This document shows, piece by piece, positions 25,758 to 35,125 of a stretch of 64,000 bases of DNA. Source of the DNA: Bdellovibrionales bacterium (GTDB lineage: Bacteria > Bdellovibrionota > Bdellovibrionia > Bdellovibrionales > UBA1609); assembly GCA_019637855.1 (NCBI GenBank), contig JAHBUX010000008.1:92243-156242 (forward strand). The letters are read 5' to 3'. Below the pieces are notes generated by a model. It searched no databases, was not told where the DNA came from, and was given only the letters and a program-made list of their open reading frames with translations. Position 1 is the stretch's first letter. Every line of letters starts with the position of its first letter. A program made the position numbers and the translations under genes.

Positions 25758-26174
25758 ATGGCTCAATCGGTCATTCATTTGACTCAATCACGCTTTTACT
25801 CGCCGGCATTCAATGCTGCGGTCTTTGATGGACCGATCCGCATTTACTTTGCCCAACATCAAGAGGCACTGGCGTTGAAAGTGTACTTCAAGCTGCAGCA
25901 GTACCTGCAGGAGACCTACTCGGTTTTCCGCAACAGCTTCAAACAGCACGGACAAACCATCTTTCTGATGCTTTATCCAACGCTAGAGTCTTTCGAGAAT
26001 TCGTTTTCGGAAGAGCACTGCAACCAAGTGGTGGCCGAGCGTTTGGGTGATGATCATGTGGTCGGAGTGCGCGGACCGCTGGATGAAAACGAGTACGAAG
26101 TCGTTTTCAAACAAGTGCAAGTTATTCTACAGGATCTGAGGCTGACTCCGGAGTTTGCAGCTCCATCAGCTTAA
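25758..26174 (+). CDS. Cytoplasmic protein of unknown function
   Basis: 138 residues from the ATG at 25758 (MAQSVIHLTQSRFYSPAF), which follows GGGGGA; a further 18 codons of open frame upstream lack a start site. No signal peptide or membrane helix. The protein looks like a compact alpha/beta domain (IRIYFAQHQEALALKVYFKLQQYL, TIFLMLYPTLESFENSF), and the line ENEYEVVFKQVQVILQDL is helical. I do not recognise a family. Its 3' end overlaps the end of the convergent TlpA-like gene by about 50 bases. Confidence 0.55.
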   Translation: MAQSVIHLTQSRFYSPAFNAAVFDGPIRIYFAQHQEALALKVYFKLQQYLQETYSVFRNSFKQHGQTIFLMLYPTLESFENSFSEEHCNQVVAERLGDDHVVGVRGPLDENEYEVVFKQVQVILQDLRLTPEFAAPSA

Positions 26175-26724
26175 GCAGTTGATCGCGGGCATGGCTTTCG
26201 TCCCACGCGAAAGCCCCTGTTGCTTGCCAGGCAATCTTGCCGTCGGGTGCAATCAAAAAGTGACGCGGAAATTCGTTCACTTGAAACGCGTTCTTCAAAA
26301 TCTTTTTCGGATCATAAATGGTCGGCAACGTGATCTCATGCTCTTGCAAGAAACGCTTGGCCGAGTCCAACATTTCGCCCTCATCCCAATTGACCGTCAG
26401 CACGCGAAACTCCGGTCCTGACCAGGTCAGCGCCAGAGTGTTGAGCGCCGGCATCTCTTCCAAACAAGGAGGGCAGCCATAGGACCAGAAGCTCAACAGC
26501 GTCCATTTGCCTTCGAAATAGGCGGGAGTGATGTTTTCGCCGTTCGATTCCAGCTGAAACGTCGGCATTCCCGTGTGGGCCGAGGCTTGAATATCCGGCG
26601 CACTCAGCTTCCTGGTCCAAGGACCAGAGCTTAAGCGTGATAGGCTGTAGATAGCGACGCCCAGCAGGCAAAGCATGGCTATGGCCATGCCCGCCATGAG
26701 CCGATACGTTTTTTGAGGAGACAT
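26122..26724 (-). CDS. Membrane-anchored TlpA/ResA-like thiol-disulfide protein
   Basis: About 200 residues: one N-terminal membrane helix (MAGMAIAMLCLLGVAIYSL) and a periplasmic thioredoxin fold with the active site SYGCPPCLEEMP (CPPC) and the cis-Pro loop NEFPRHFLIAPDG. This is the TlpA/ResA group, which reduces disulfides in cytochrome or other exported proteins, often with cytochrome c maturation. No ccm gene is near. The start is uncertain: ATG at 26724 or at 26754. I prefer the shorter, which avoids overlapping the divergent pilin-like gene. The 3' end overlaps the convergent gene. Confidence 0.8.
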   Translation of the reverse strand: MSPQKTYRLMAGMAIAMLCLLGVAIYSLSRLSSGPWTRKLSAPDIQASAHTGMPTFQLESNGENITPAYFEGKWTLLSFWSYGCPPCLEEMPALNTLALTWSGPEFRVLTVNWDEGEMLDSAKRFLQEHEITLPTIYDPKKILKNAFQVNEFPRHFLIAPDGKIAWQATGAFAWDESHARDQLLKLMELQTPESASDPVE

Positions 26725-26729
26725 TTCGT

Positions 26730-26963
26730 TTGCATCCGAAGAACTCATCATCACAAACTATCTTGCGCGGCCAGCGCGGTCAAATCGTGGTGGAGTATGT
26801 CTTGTTGCTCGTGATCGGCGTCTCCGTGGCTGCTTTGATTACATCGTCCATGGTTTCACGCAGCGAGAACAATCCGGGCTTTCTGGTAAAAAAATGGTTT
26901 GAAATCATCAAATTGATCGGCGAGGACACCGCCGACGACCTGAAGAGCCAACAGAATCAGTGA
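26730..26963 (+). CDS. Small Flp/TadE-like pilin-type protein
   Basis: 77 residues from a TTG at 26730 with GAGGAG 9 bases upstream. After a short basic leader comes RGQIVVEYVLLLVIG: a Gly, then Glu at +5 and a hydrophobic helix, the pattern cut by type IV prepilin peptidase in Flp and TadE pilins. The helix runs to about residue 40, and a 35-residue polar tail (WFEIIKLIGEDTADD) follows. No tad or pil genes are next to it. It may be a pseudopilin or simply a single-span protein. No ATG is in frame, so the TTG start rests on the ribosome site. Confidence 0.5.
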   Translation: MHPKNSSSQTILRGQRGQIVVEYVLLLVIGVSVAALITSSMVSRSENNPGFLVKKWFEIIKLIGEDTADDLKSQQNQ

Positions 26964-26964
26964 T

Positions 26965-27741
26965 TTAAGAGAAAAATGCGGACCCACGCTTCTTCAGCTC
27001 TTGATTCAAGCGCTCTTGCATCTTTTCACGAATCTCTTCTGCCAGTTCGTGCATAAGTTCGCTGTCACCGGTGGCTTTGCGCTCATAGGGCAAAACGAGG
27101 GGCTCCATAAAAACAATCTTCCATTTTGACGGCAGCGGGATCAGATTCAGCGGTAACGGCAGGATCACTCCGCGTAGAAACTTGGTCAGTTGGAGACGGC
27201 TTAGATTCACGTGCGTTTCTTCCGCCCCCAGAATCAGGGTGGGTACAATGGGCGTTCCAGTCTCGATAGCCATACGGATAAAGCCGCGTTTGAACTCCTG
27301 CAGCTGATAAGCTTTGCTGGAGGGTTTGAAGTTGCCGTACTCGCCCTCGGGAAAGAGCACCACCAGCTGCTTGCGCTTCAAAAACTTCAGGCCATTTTCC
27401 GTGGTGGCCTCAACAAAACCGAGTTTGTTGGCCGGGATCGCCGTCGTTTTATTAATGAACCACAGATGATGGGTCAGCACGCGCGGGTAGCGCTTCACGG
27501 CTTGCGTGATTTCGTGATGCAAGACCAGAGCATCAAAGCCTGAGACGCCAGAGTGATTCGGCACAATCAAAGCGCCGCCGCGTTTGGGCAGGTTTTCTGC
27601 GCCTTCGATTTTAACGCGAAAATAAGTCTTGGTCAGTTCCATGAAAAAGTGCGGCAGCAGCTTGTACAAAACGGTCTCGCGGTCGGAGCCGAACAGGCGC
27701 TGAATGATTTCGTCTGGATCCACTTGAAAGAGGCTTCGCAT
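26965..27741 (-). CDS. Lysophospholipid acyltransferase family protein
   Basis: 258 residues of the PlsC/LPLAT fold. The acceptor motif is NHSGVSGFDALVLHHE, the form seen in MGAT/DAGAT-like members rather than the NHxxxxD of PlsC proper. The second motif is VVLFPEGEYGNFKPSS, and GTPIVPTLILGAEETH is the third. It transfers acyl chains onto glycerol-type acceptors at the inner membrane. The specific substrate cannot be read. It lies divergently from glpK, whose product glycerol-3-phosphate feeds the same lipid pathway. Confidence 0.8.
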   Translation of the reverse strand: MRSLFQVDPDEIIQRLFGSDRETVLYKLLPHFFMELTKTYFRVKIEGAENLPKRGGALIVPNHSGVSGFDALVLHHEITQAVKRYPRVLTHHLWFINKTTAIPANKLGFVEATTENGLKFLKRKQLVVLFPEGEYGNFKPSSKAYQLQEFKRGFIRMAIETGTPIVPTLILGAEETHVNLSRLQLTKFLRGVILPLPLNLIPLPSKWKIVFMEPLVLPYERKATGDSELMHELAEEIREKMQERLNQELKKRGSAFFS

Positions 27742-27826
27742 GCGCGGCCAGCATACCTCGTTTTTTATGTTTGCAAAGGGTGCGGCCTTGTTTATTTTAA
27801 GATTTCCAAATCTAGGGGGCTTTCCG

Positions 27827-29317
27827 ATGGAAAAATTTATTCTCGCTCTGGATCAAGGGACCACTGGCACCACGGTCTGTCTGTTGAACAAACAGGCCAA
27901 GATGGTGGCCGCAATCAATCAAGAGCATCCGCAGATCTACCCCAAGCCGGGTTGGGTCGAGCATGATCCGGAAGCCATTTGGCAAACCGTCATCAGTGGC
28001 ATCGAAAAAGTTTTGGCTAAGGCCGCAGTGAGCGGCGAGCAGGTGGCCGCCATCGGCATCACCAACCAGCGCGAAACGGTGGTGATGTGGGACAAGGAAT
28101 CGGGGAAGCCCATCTATAACGCCATTGTTTGGCAGTGTCGGCGCACCACGGAGTTTTGCACGGCTCTCAAAAGGAAAGGCGCCGCCAAAGTCATTCGCCG
28201 CAAAACCGGTTTGGTGGTCGATCCCTATTTTAGCGCCAGCAAACTGCGCTGGCTCTTGGACAATGTGATCGGAGCTCGCAAGCAAGCCCGCGCCGGTAAA
28301 CTTCTGGCCGGTACGATCGATGCGTTTTTGTTGTGGCGACTGACCGGCCGTCGTACGCACAGAACCGATGTGTCCAACGCTTCACGCACTCAGCTGATGG
28401 ATATCAAGAAGGGGCGTTGGGACAAGGAGTTGTTAAAGATTTTCTCCGTGCCGCCGAGTCTTCTGCCTGAAATCGCTCCTTCAAGCGGTATTTTCGGCAC
28501 CACACTCGGAATTCCCGGCCTGCCTGATGGCATACCCATAACTGGCATGGCCGGTGATCAACAGGCCGCCTTATTTGGTCAAGCGTGTTTTGATGTCGGC
28601 TCGGCCAAATGCACTTTTGGCACGGGCTCTTTCTTGCTGATGAACACAGGGGCCAAGATGGTCGCGTCCAAATCTGGATTGCTGACCACTGTTGCATGGC
28701 AATTGAAGGGTGAGAAGAAGCTCACTTACGCCCTCGAAGGCGGTGCTTTTATCTGCGGTGCCGCAGTTCAGTGGCTGCGCGATCAAATGCAGTTTATTAA
28801 AAAGAGTGAAGAGGTTGAAGCTTTGGCACGCGAAGTGACCACCACCGACGGTGTGTATCTAGTGCCAGCGTTCGTTGGTCTTGGAGCTCCCTACTGGGAT
28901 CCAGAGGCGCGTGCGGCCCTGGTCGGAATGACTCGCGGAACGGGTCGCGCGCACGTGGCCCGCGCCACCTTAGAAGGCATGACATTGCAAAACGTCGATA
29001 TTCTTTTAGCTATGGAAAAAGATCTCGGTCGCAAAATGAAAGCGGTTCGCGTCGATGGTGGGGCCGTAAAAAACGATCTTTTGATGCAGATGCAGGCCGA
29101 CTTTTTGGGTGTATCGGTGCAACGACCTACCCATATCGAGTCTACAGTGTTGGGCGCTGCCTATTTGGCCGGATTGGGATCAGGCTTCTGGTCGAGTTTG
29201 AGCGAGATTAAAAAGGTGTGGCAAGTGCAGCGTGAGTTTACGTCAGACTTGAGCGCGAGTCGCCGCAAGCTCAAACTCGCGGAATGGCATCGTGCTGTTG
29301 ACCGCGCCCGCACTTAG
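27827..29317 (+). CDS. glpK: Glycerol kinase
   Basis: 496 residues of the FGGY kinase family. It phosphorylates glycerol to sn-glycerol-3-phosphate. The N-terminal phosphate loop ALDQGTTGTTVCLL, the glycerol pocket TNQRETVVMWD, the adenosine motif TFGTGSFLLMNTG and the C-terminal VDGGAVKNDLLMQMQ are all present. The ATG at 27827 is preceded by GGGGG; 29 codons of in-frame sequence upstream have no start site. No glpF or glpD is adjacent. Confidence 0.95.
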   Translation: MEKFILALDQGTTGTTVCLLNKQAKMVAAINQEHPQIYPKPGWVEHDPEAIWQTVISGIEKVLAKAAVSGEQVAAIGITNQRETVVMWDKESGKPIYNAIVWQCRRTTEFCTALKRKGAAKVIRRKTGLVVDPYFSASKLRWLLDNVIGARKQARAGKLLAGTIDAFLLWRLTGRRTHRTDVSNASRTQLMDIKKGRWDKELLKIFSVPPSLLPEIAPSSGIFGTTLGIPGLPDGIPITGMAGDQQAALFGQACFDVGSAKCTFGTGSFLLMNTGAKMVASKSGLLTTVAWQLKGEKKLTYALEGGAFICGAAVQWLRDQMQFIKKSEEVEALAREVTTTDGVYLVPAFVGLGAPYWDPEARAALVGMTRGTGRAHVARATLEGMTLQNVDILLAMEKDLGRKMKAVRVDGGAVKNDLLMQMQADFLGVSVQRPTHIESTVLGAAYLAGLGSGFWSSLSEIKKVWQVQREFTSDLSASRRKLKLAEWHRAVDRART

Positions 29318-29347
29318 ACGCCTACAATAAAGGCTGGAGGAATTGTC

Positions 29348-29704
29348 ATGAAAGTTTTGCTCTTAATGCCTTTGTTGTGGGCTTCAGTTACGTTCGCTCA
29401 GGAAGTGACCATTGCTTTACCGGACATGTTTTGCCAAGTGGAGCAGTTCAGCCCAGGTATGAACATACCCCCCACTGCCGCACACAAGAAGTGTGATAAC
29501 TTGAAGGATGGCAAAGAGGTGAAGGTGGAGAGCTCGGGAGGGTGTAAAGAGCATGCCTTGGCCAAAATGGGTGAGTGTCTCCAACGTTTGAAAGCCGAGA
29601 AAGTTGCGGTGCGCTGGCGTTTTACCGAAAAATTTAAAAATACATCGAACACCACGAAGTTCACCTGTGAGTTGGACAACAAGGGCGACAACTCCTGCCC
29701 CTAG
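29348..29704 (+). CDS. Small exported protein of unknown function
   Basis: 118 residues with a signal peptide (MKVLLLMPLLWASVTFA). The mature part has six Cys (FCQVEQ, KKCDNL, GGCKEH, GECLQR, FTCELD, NSCP), probably three disulfides. No family is recognised. GGAGG lies 8 bases before the ATG and 30 bases after the glpK stop. It may follow glpK on the same transcript or have its own promoter; a second secreted gene follows it. Confidence 0.6.
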   Translation: MKVLLLMPLLWASVTFAQEVTIALPDMFCQVEQFSPGMNIPPTAAHKKCDNLKDGKEVKVESSGGCKEHALAKMGECLQRLKAEKVAVRWRFTEKFKNTSNTTKFTCELDNKGDNSCP

Positions 29705-29737
29705 AGATTCGTTGCGCTTCGTGATAAGAGGGAGGGC

Positions 29738-30460
29738 ATGAAGACGACCCTCTCCCTTGCGCTGGTGTTGGCTTTTGGCTCTTTTTCTCCCGCAGTTTTG
29801 GCGGCTCCGTCATCGAACGATGACAAGTGTGAGCGTCATCTCAATCCCTCTTCAAGAGGGTTTAAGCTGGTAGACGGAAATGGCCGCGCGTATGTGCTGA
29901 AGCGCGGGGATCTGGTGGGGCTTAAGACGATCAAGCAAGTTCCCGGTTGGCCGCGGATCGTAAAAGGCCAGATTAGCAAAATCGAAAAAAGCACCATCAT
30001 AGTTGATCATCGATTTCATGTGCCGTGGAAGAGCGTACGGGCCTCTATGTCCTTTGTGATTCCGTTGGAGGATCTCGAAGTGAAGCCCTTTGCCCCTATT
30101 CGGCCGGCACTCACACGCCTTGTGGCTGAGAGCCTCCTGCTCGGATCCGAAGATGAGGACGAGGCGACCATCGTGCGCAGGGAGGCGGAGATTCCTAACG
30201 ATTTGCGCTTTGAACTGGGCATAGGGCTCTTAGTGTCCGAGGCCGACGTTACTGAAGCCGTGGAGCTTTTGAATATCGCGGCCCATTCCCGTCATGCGCA
30301 AGAATTGGTCGACCTCTTTGAGAATAGTTGGTTGGTTGAGCATATGAGTGGGCACATGAAGTGGGGCGATGTGTACGGCTACACCGATGTCGAAAAAGAT
30401 CCGGAGAAATTCCAAATGCTCGAGGTCACCTTAGGCATGGTGAGCCGCAGTCTTCATTAG
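29738..30460 (+). CDS. Exported protein of unknown function
   Basis: 240 residues. A signal peptide ends near AVLAAPS. The mature protein starts with a KOW- or SH3-like strand pattern (RGFKLVDGNGRAYVLKRGDLVGLK, IVKGQISKIEKSTIIVDHRFHVPW), followed by a charged helical second half (SEDEDEATIVRREAEIPND, LRFELGIGLLVSEADVTEAVELL). GGGAGGG precedes the ATG by 3-4 bases. It lies after another small secreted protein on the same strand, 33 bases away. Function unknown. Confidence 0.6.
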   Translation: MKTTLSLALVLAFGSFSPAVLAAPSSNDDKCERHLNPSSRGFKLVDGNGRAYVLKRGDLVGLKTIKQVPGWPRIVKGQISKIEKSTIIVDHRFHVPWKSVRASMSFVIPLEDLEVKPFAPIRPALTRLVAESLLLGSEDEDEATIVRREAEIPNDLRFELGIGLLVSEADVTEAVELLNIAAHSRHAQELVDLFENSWLVEHMSGHMKWGDVYGYTDVEKDPEKFQMLEVTLGMVSRSLH

Positions 30461-30482
30461 TGTTCAAAAGCCGGGGTTAGAG

Positions 30483-31028
30483 CTAGAGGCAGGCCTCCAG
30501 GCTGACTAAGCCTACGCCACCCATTCCAATCGAGCGCGCCGCGGCCGCCGAAAGGTCAATCACTCGGCCACCATGAAACGGCCCGCGATCATTGATGCGC
30601 ACGTTAACGGAGCGGCCATTGGCTTTGTTGGTCACGCGCACCGTAGTGCCGAAAGGCAAGGTGCGATGAGCGGCCGTGAGCGCAGCCATGTTGAAGCGTT
30701 CGCCGCTCGCTGTTTTGCGCTGATGGAATTTACCGCCATACCAAGAGGCCTTTCCGCTCATATTGCGACAACGACCTTGGGCTTTACTCGGAATATTTCC
30801 ACTGGCACTAGCGACGTCGTAAGATTCGTGTTCCGCATCTTGGACGGCTAGAGCGAGCTCGTGTTGAGCTTCTTGCTCGTAGGCCAAGGCTTCGGAACTT
30901 TGCAGGTCGGCTGCCAGTTCGCGCTCCATTTCGATGTCTAGCGCCGCTTGCGAAGGCAGGTTAGCAAACACAGAGGGCGATAGTGTCAAAACAGCAGTGG
31001 CGAACATAGCAGAAGCGCAACGAAGCAT
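30483..31028 (-). CDS. RlpA-like double-psi beta-barrel protein
   Basis: About 181 residues: signal peptide ([21 protein letters not shown]), a helical Glu/Ala-rich stretch of ~60 residues, then a double-psi beta-barrel with [37 protein letters not shown] and [18 protein letters not shown], including the catalytic-type Asp of the RlpA lytic transglycosylases. The SPOR domain usual in RlpA is missing, so septal targeting would differ. I prefer the second ATG (31028), where AAGGAG has a 6-base gap, to the first at 31031. About 200 bases to the next gene hold only its leader. Confidence 0.82.
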   Translation of the reverse strand: MLRCASAMFATAVLTLSPSVFANLPSQAALDIEMERELAADLQSSEALAYEQEAQHELALAVQDAEHESYDVASASGNIPSKAQGRCRNMSGKASWYGGKFHQRKTASGERFNMAALTAAHRTLPFGTTVRVTNKANGRSVNVRINDRGPFHGGRVIDLSAAAARSIGMGGVGLVSLEACL

Positions 31029-31232
31029 CATGATCTCCTTATAAACATAAAATATATACTTTAAAAACTTTCCTGTTGCTATTGGGGTAACGCTAAGACG
31101 TGTTCAATGCAACCCTTGTAGGTCTGTCGATTTTGCAAAACGCCAATGTTTTTTGCGTACGCGCACTCAGTTTGAGTTCAAAGAAAAAAACGACCGTTGT
31201 CACTCATCGTCGACAATACTGATAACGAGGAG

Positions 31233-32681
31233 CTAAAAGTCCAATTCGGAACCATTGTCGCGTTTAACGGTAGCTTTTTTCATGCGCGGTTCACCGCCGA
31301 GACGATTTTCCAGATCCGAAACTTCACGCACGAAATGAAATTCCACTCCCGCATCACGAAATTCGCTCTTTGCGTACTTCTCGTTTGAGAGTGGTAGATA
31401 GATGTGTTTGAAGCCGAGCTTGATCGCTTCTTTCACGCGCTCAATCGCCAGACTCGCGCCGCGCACTTCGCCGGTCAAACCGACTTCGCCAAAAAAGCAC
31501 GAACTCGCCGGCAAGGGTATTTGTCGCTCTGAAGACAGAAGCGCTGCCACCAAGGCCAAATCGACCGCGGGTTCACTTAGGCGCAAGCCGCCCACAACAT
31601 TGGCGTAGATATCGCGGTTCGAAAAAGACAAAGACATGTGCTTCTCAAGAACGGCAGCCAGCATGTGCACACGATTTACATCGATGCCGAGGGAGTTGCG
31701 CCGAGGAGAGGGCAGTGGACTCGCTGTTGTGAGGGCTTGGATCTCGCACAGCACCGGCCGGCTTCCCTCCATGGCGGCAAAAACGGAGGAGCCATAGCGG
31801 TTCTCTCTGCGCTCTTCGAGGAAAAACTCGGAGGGGTTGGTGACTTCATTCAAGCCATCCCCGCTCATTTGAAAAACGCCGAGCTCGTTGGTGGCCCCGA
31901 AACGGTTTTTCAAGGCCCGCAATAGGCGAAACTGCTGATGCTGATCACCTTCAAAAGCCAAAACCGTGTCCACCATATGTTCCAACACGCGCGGACCGGC
32001 CAAGTTGCCGTCTTTGGTCACGTGCCCAATTAAAATTACCGTGATGTTTTTGGTTTTGGCCAAGGTCATTAGGCGAGCGGCGCACTCGCGCACTTGCGAC
32101 ACGCTTCCCGGTGCCGACTCGACTTCGGATGTGAAAACAGTTTGAATAGAATCGACGATCAAGATTTCCGGATTTCGGTCTAGGGCCGTATCCAAAATCG
32201 CATCCAATGAACTTTCTGACGCCAGATCGACCCGCTCATTTTTTAATCCCAGGCGCCGTGCGCGCAGAGCGGTTTGCTGCACGCTTTCTTCTGCAGAAAT
32301 ATAAAGAACAGAACCGCCGCGACGAGCGACAGCTCCTGCGACCTGCATGATCAGAGTGCTCTTGCCGATACCGGGATCTCCGCCCAGCAAAATATAGCTG
32401 CCCTTGACTAGGCCTCCGCCTAAAACGCGATCGACCTCACCGATTCCTGAACTCAGACGCTGACCAGAATCTAAGCTGGGCGTGTCTATTAAATTAAACA
32501 CATCCATATTGCCTAAGGGCCGGGCAGATGATTCTCCGCGTTTGACCCAGGCCGTGCGTTCGGGTCCGGTTTTTTCTTCGACATACGTGTTCCACTCGCC
32601 GCAATCGCTGCAGCGACCTTCCCATTTCGCACGTTTCGCACCACAGCTCTGACACACAAAGGAGGTCTTGATTTTAGCCAT
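31233..32681 (-). CDS. radA: DNA repair protein RadA/Sms
   Basis: 482 residues. A C4 zinc finger (CQSCGAKRAKWEGRCSDCGEW) is followed by a RecA-like ATPase with Walker A GDPGIGKST, Walker B-type ILIVDSIQT and the RadA-specific KNRFG motif, then a Lon-like domain (SRPVLCEIQALTTAS, GEVGLTGEVRG). RadA drives branch migration of recombination intermediates and helps transformation. The ATG at 32681 is used; a TTG two codons before it is possible. It is divergent from the lytic transglycosylase gene. Confidence 0.95.
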   Translation of the reverse strand: MAKIKTSFVCQSCGAKRAKWEGRCSDCGEWNTYVEEKTGPERTAWVKRGESSARPLGNMDVFNLIDTPSLDSGQRLSSGIGEVDRVLGGGLVKGSYILLGGDPGIGKSTLIMQVAGAVARRGGSVLYISAEESVQQTALRARRLGLKNERVDLASESSLDAILDTALDRNPEILIVDSIQTVFTSEVESAPGSVSQVRECAARLMTLAKTKNITVILIGHVTKDGNLAGPRVLEHMVDTVLAFEGDQHQQFRLLRALKNRFGATNELGVFQMSGDGLNEVTNPSEFFLEERRENRYGSSVFAAMEGSRPVLCEIQALTTASPLPSPRRNSLGIDVNRVHMLAAVLEKHMSLSFSNRDIYANVVGGLRLSEPAVDLALVAALLSSERQIPLPASSCFFGEVGLTGEVRGASLAIERVKEAIKLGFKHIYLPLSNEKYAKSEFRDAGVEFHFVREVSDLENRLGGEPRMKKATVKRDNGSELDF

Positions 32682-32753
32682 GATCAAATCGCTATCACAT
32701 CCCTCAAAATCGGACTACAATTTAAGTTCGCACTTCACGGAGGAGGTCGACTC

Positions 32754-35069
32754 TTGATACTGGGCAGTTGGCTGGCCCTCACTCTTACCCTTAGCAATGC
32801 GCAGACTCCGGCGGCACCGTCGCAGGAGGATGCTGCGCGCGAAGCTTTTAAAAAGGGTGTGACGCTGTTTCAGCAAAAGCAATTCGATGGTGCGTCCGAA
32901 GCTCTGGTGCAAGTTCCGGAACTCGGCGGATACCTTTCTCTGTATAAACATTATTACTTAGGCCAAGCCTACCTCGAGCAAAACAAATTCAAAGAGGCCG
33001 AACCTGAGTTTGCTAAAGTGATTCACAGCCAAGCCTCGGCTGAGATGAAATACTCATCGCAGTTTTACTGGGGCGAAGCGGCTTTGCGCCAGAAGCGCTA
33101 TGCGGAAGCCATCCAGCGCTTGACGCCATTGGAAAAAAAGTGGCGTCGTTCCTATCGTTACCCAGAGGTGCTTTATCGTTTGATGATGGCCGAGTGGCGC
33201 CAAGGGCACGTGGCCAGCGCCTGCAAGCGTGCCGTGCAGCTGTATTCTAAATACCCTGGTCATGCGTCGGTGATCGGGTGGGGCAGTAGTCTGAGCAATA
33301 TCGATCTTGATGGTAAGCGCATGACTTGCAAAACCACACGCAAGGATTTCACGGATCGCATTCGCAATCTGCAGTGGTCAGGCGAGTCCGATAAAGCCAA
33401 TCGCGAAATCGTTGATCTGCTGAGCAAAGCTCCCGAAGGCGAACAGCGTCGTGACCTCGATATGCTTTTGGCTAATTTTATGGTCAACGAGGGCAATGTA
33501 GTCGATGCCCTCAATCTCCTGATTCGCTATTACCCTCAGCAAAAATCAAATACGGAGTATTTGTCGCTACTCGGTAAGGCTGCCGCCCGCTCGGGTGAGT
33601 ATCAAACCGCGGTCGGAGCCTTTGAACGCGCCTACGAGCTTTCGCCCAAAAGCAAAAAGGGCCGCGAAGCTTTGTTTCAGGCTGCGTATCTATCCTATCA
33701 GTTTCAGGATTACGACGGTGCCGTTCGTAAGTTCCAGCAGTTCGCCAAAGCCAATCCGAAATCGGGATTGTCAAAGGATGCCGAATGGCACTTGGCTTGG
33801 TTGCAGTATCTACGCAATGACTTCAAGGGGGCTTTGGAGAAGTTCGAGACCGCCTACAAAAATGTCAGCAAACTGCGGCGCAAAAACGACACTCTGCAAG
33901 AGCGTCTGTTGTATTGGATGGCCATGTCGCGCATTCGTCTGAATCAGTACGAACAGGCGCGCCAAAACTTCGAGCAGATCATCGCTAAGAACGCGTACTC
34001 TTATTATGGTTTAGCTGCTCAAGCGCGCTTAGAAGGCGTGATCGCCAAGCTGGAAGAAAGTGCGAAGCGTCTGCCGGCAAGCGAGAAAAAGGATGCGGCG
34101 GCGGCGGGAGCTGGCACGGCTAAATCGGCGACCGGTGAGGCTGTGGCACAAGCCAATGTGGAAGAAGAAAAGGAGTCTGAAGAAGATATTGCGGACTCGG
34201 AAGAGGCCGTTCCGGCTGTAGCCGCAGAGGGGCCTGATGATGGGGAGACTCTCTCAGTCACCACCTTCAAAGATCCCGCTCAACGCGCGCGCATCGATGT
34301 GGCCTTGAAGCTGATCCAACTGGGTTTACCTGAGCTGGCGAAATGGGAATTGTGGGAAGTGGAGCGGCACACGCGCAACCCGCAATACTTGCGCATGTTG
34401 ATCTCGGCCTACGAGGGCATTAGCTCTTACAATCGCTCGGCCACAATCGCCGATCTGTACTTCGGCAAAGAGCGCGAGGCTGGCGGCTTCGAAGGTGCGC
34501 GTGCGATTTGGTCCTCCGCCTATCCGCAAGCTTATAAAAAATTTGTTGAGACCTATTCAAAAGAGCAGAATCTCTCCCCGGAATGGGCCTGGGCGATCAT
34601 GCGCACGGAGAGCATGTACAAGCCCGATGTGATCTCTCCCGTTGGCGCCAAGGGCCTGATGCAGTTGATGAACTACACGGCTCGGAATCTCACCAAACTG
34701 CGCGGCGAAGTGACTGAGAACATGGACCTGCTTAAGCCGGAGCAAAACATCCGCCTGGGCACGCAATATCTGGCTCGCCTCGGCACGAAGTTCAAGGGCC
34801 AGCTGCCGCTTGTTGCTGCGGCGTACAACGCCGGTCCGCACCGGGTCGAAGGTTGGCTGGTGAATTTCGGCCATCTTGAGACGGATGAGTTTGTCGAGCA
34901 CATTCCATTTATGGAAACTCGCAACTACGTAAAGAAAGTGGTGCGTTCACACACCTTCTACCGCCGTCTTTACGCTAAGGATCAGAAGCCGGTGGACTTC
35001 ATGGCTAAGGCTCTTGGCGTGCCGATTCCCTCACGCGCATCGACGCGGGAAAGCTGGGAAAGTCTTTGA
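32754..35069 (+). CDS. Exported TPR-containing soluble lytic transglycosylase (Slt-like)
   Basis: 771 residues, beginning with a TTG at 32754 after GGAGGAGG (7-base gap), and a short signal peptide (LGSWLALTLTLSNAQ). A long solenoid of TPR-like helices (EAFKKGVTLFQQKQFDGASEAL and similar) covers residues ~25-440. An Ala/Glu-rich disordered insert lies near 445-505. The GH23 domain at ~600-730 has ESMYKPDVISPVGAKGLMQL with the catalytic Glu in MRTES and the AAYNAGPHRVEGWL motif. It would cleave glycan strands of peptidoglycan in the periplasm, producing 1,6-anhydro ends. The acidic insert is unusual for Slt70. Confidence 0.88.
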   Translation: MILGSWLALTLTLSNAQTPAAPSQEDAAREAFKKGVTLFQQKQFDGASEALVQVPELGGYLSLYKHYYLGQAYLEQNKFKEAEPEFAKVIHSQASAEMKYSSQFYWGEAALRQKRYAEAIQRLTPLEKKWRRSYRYPEVLYRLMMAEWRQGHVASACKRAVQLYSKYPGHASVIGWGSSLSNIDLDGKRMTCKTTRKDFTDRIRNLQWSGESDKANREIVDLLSKAPEGEQRRDLDMLLANFMVNEGNVVDALNLLIRYYPQQKSNTEYLSLLGKAAARSGEYQTAVGAFERAYELSPKSKKGREALFQAAYLSYQFQDYDGAVRKFQQFAKANPKSGLSKDAEWHLAWLQYLRNDFKGALEKFETAYKNVSKLRRKNDTLQERLLYWMAMSRIRLNQYEQARQNFEQIIAKNAYSYYGLAAQARLEGVIAKLEESAKRLPASEKKDAAAAGAGTAKSATGEAVAQANVEEEKESEEDIADSEEAVPAVAAEGPDDGETLSVTTFKDPAQRARIDVALKLIQLGLPELAKWELWEVERHTRNPQYLRMLISAYEGISSYNRSATIADLYFGKEREAGGFEGARAIWSSAYPQAYKKFVETYSKEQNLSPEWAWAIMRTESMYKPDVISPVGAKGLMQLMNYTARNLTKLRGEVTENMDLLKPEQNIRLGTQYLARLGTKFKGQLPLVAAAYNAGPHRVEGWLVNFGHLETDEFVEHIPFMETRNYVKKVVRSHTFYRRLYAKDQKPVDFMAKALGVPIPSRASTRESWESL

Positions 35070-35125
35070 CTTAATTGCGTCAAAACGGTGAAAAAGGAGC
35101 CTTCTCGCACATAATGGGGGGCTCC

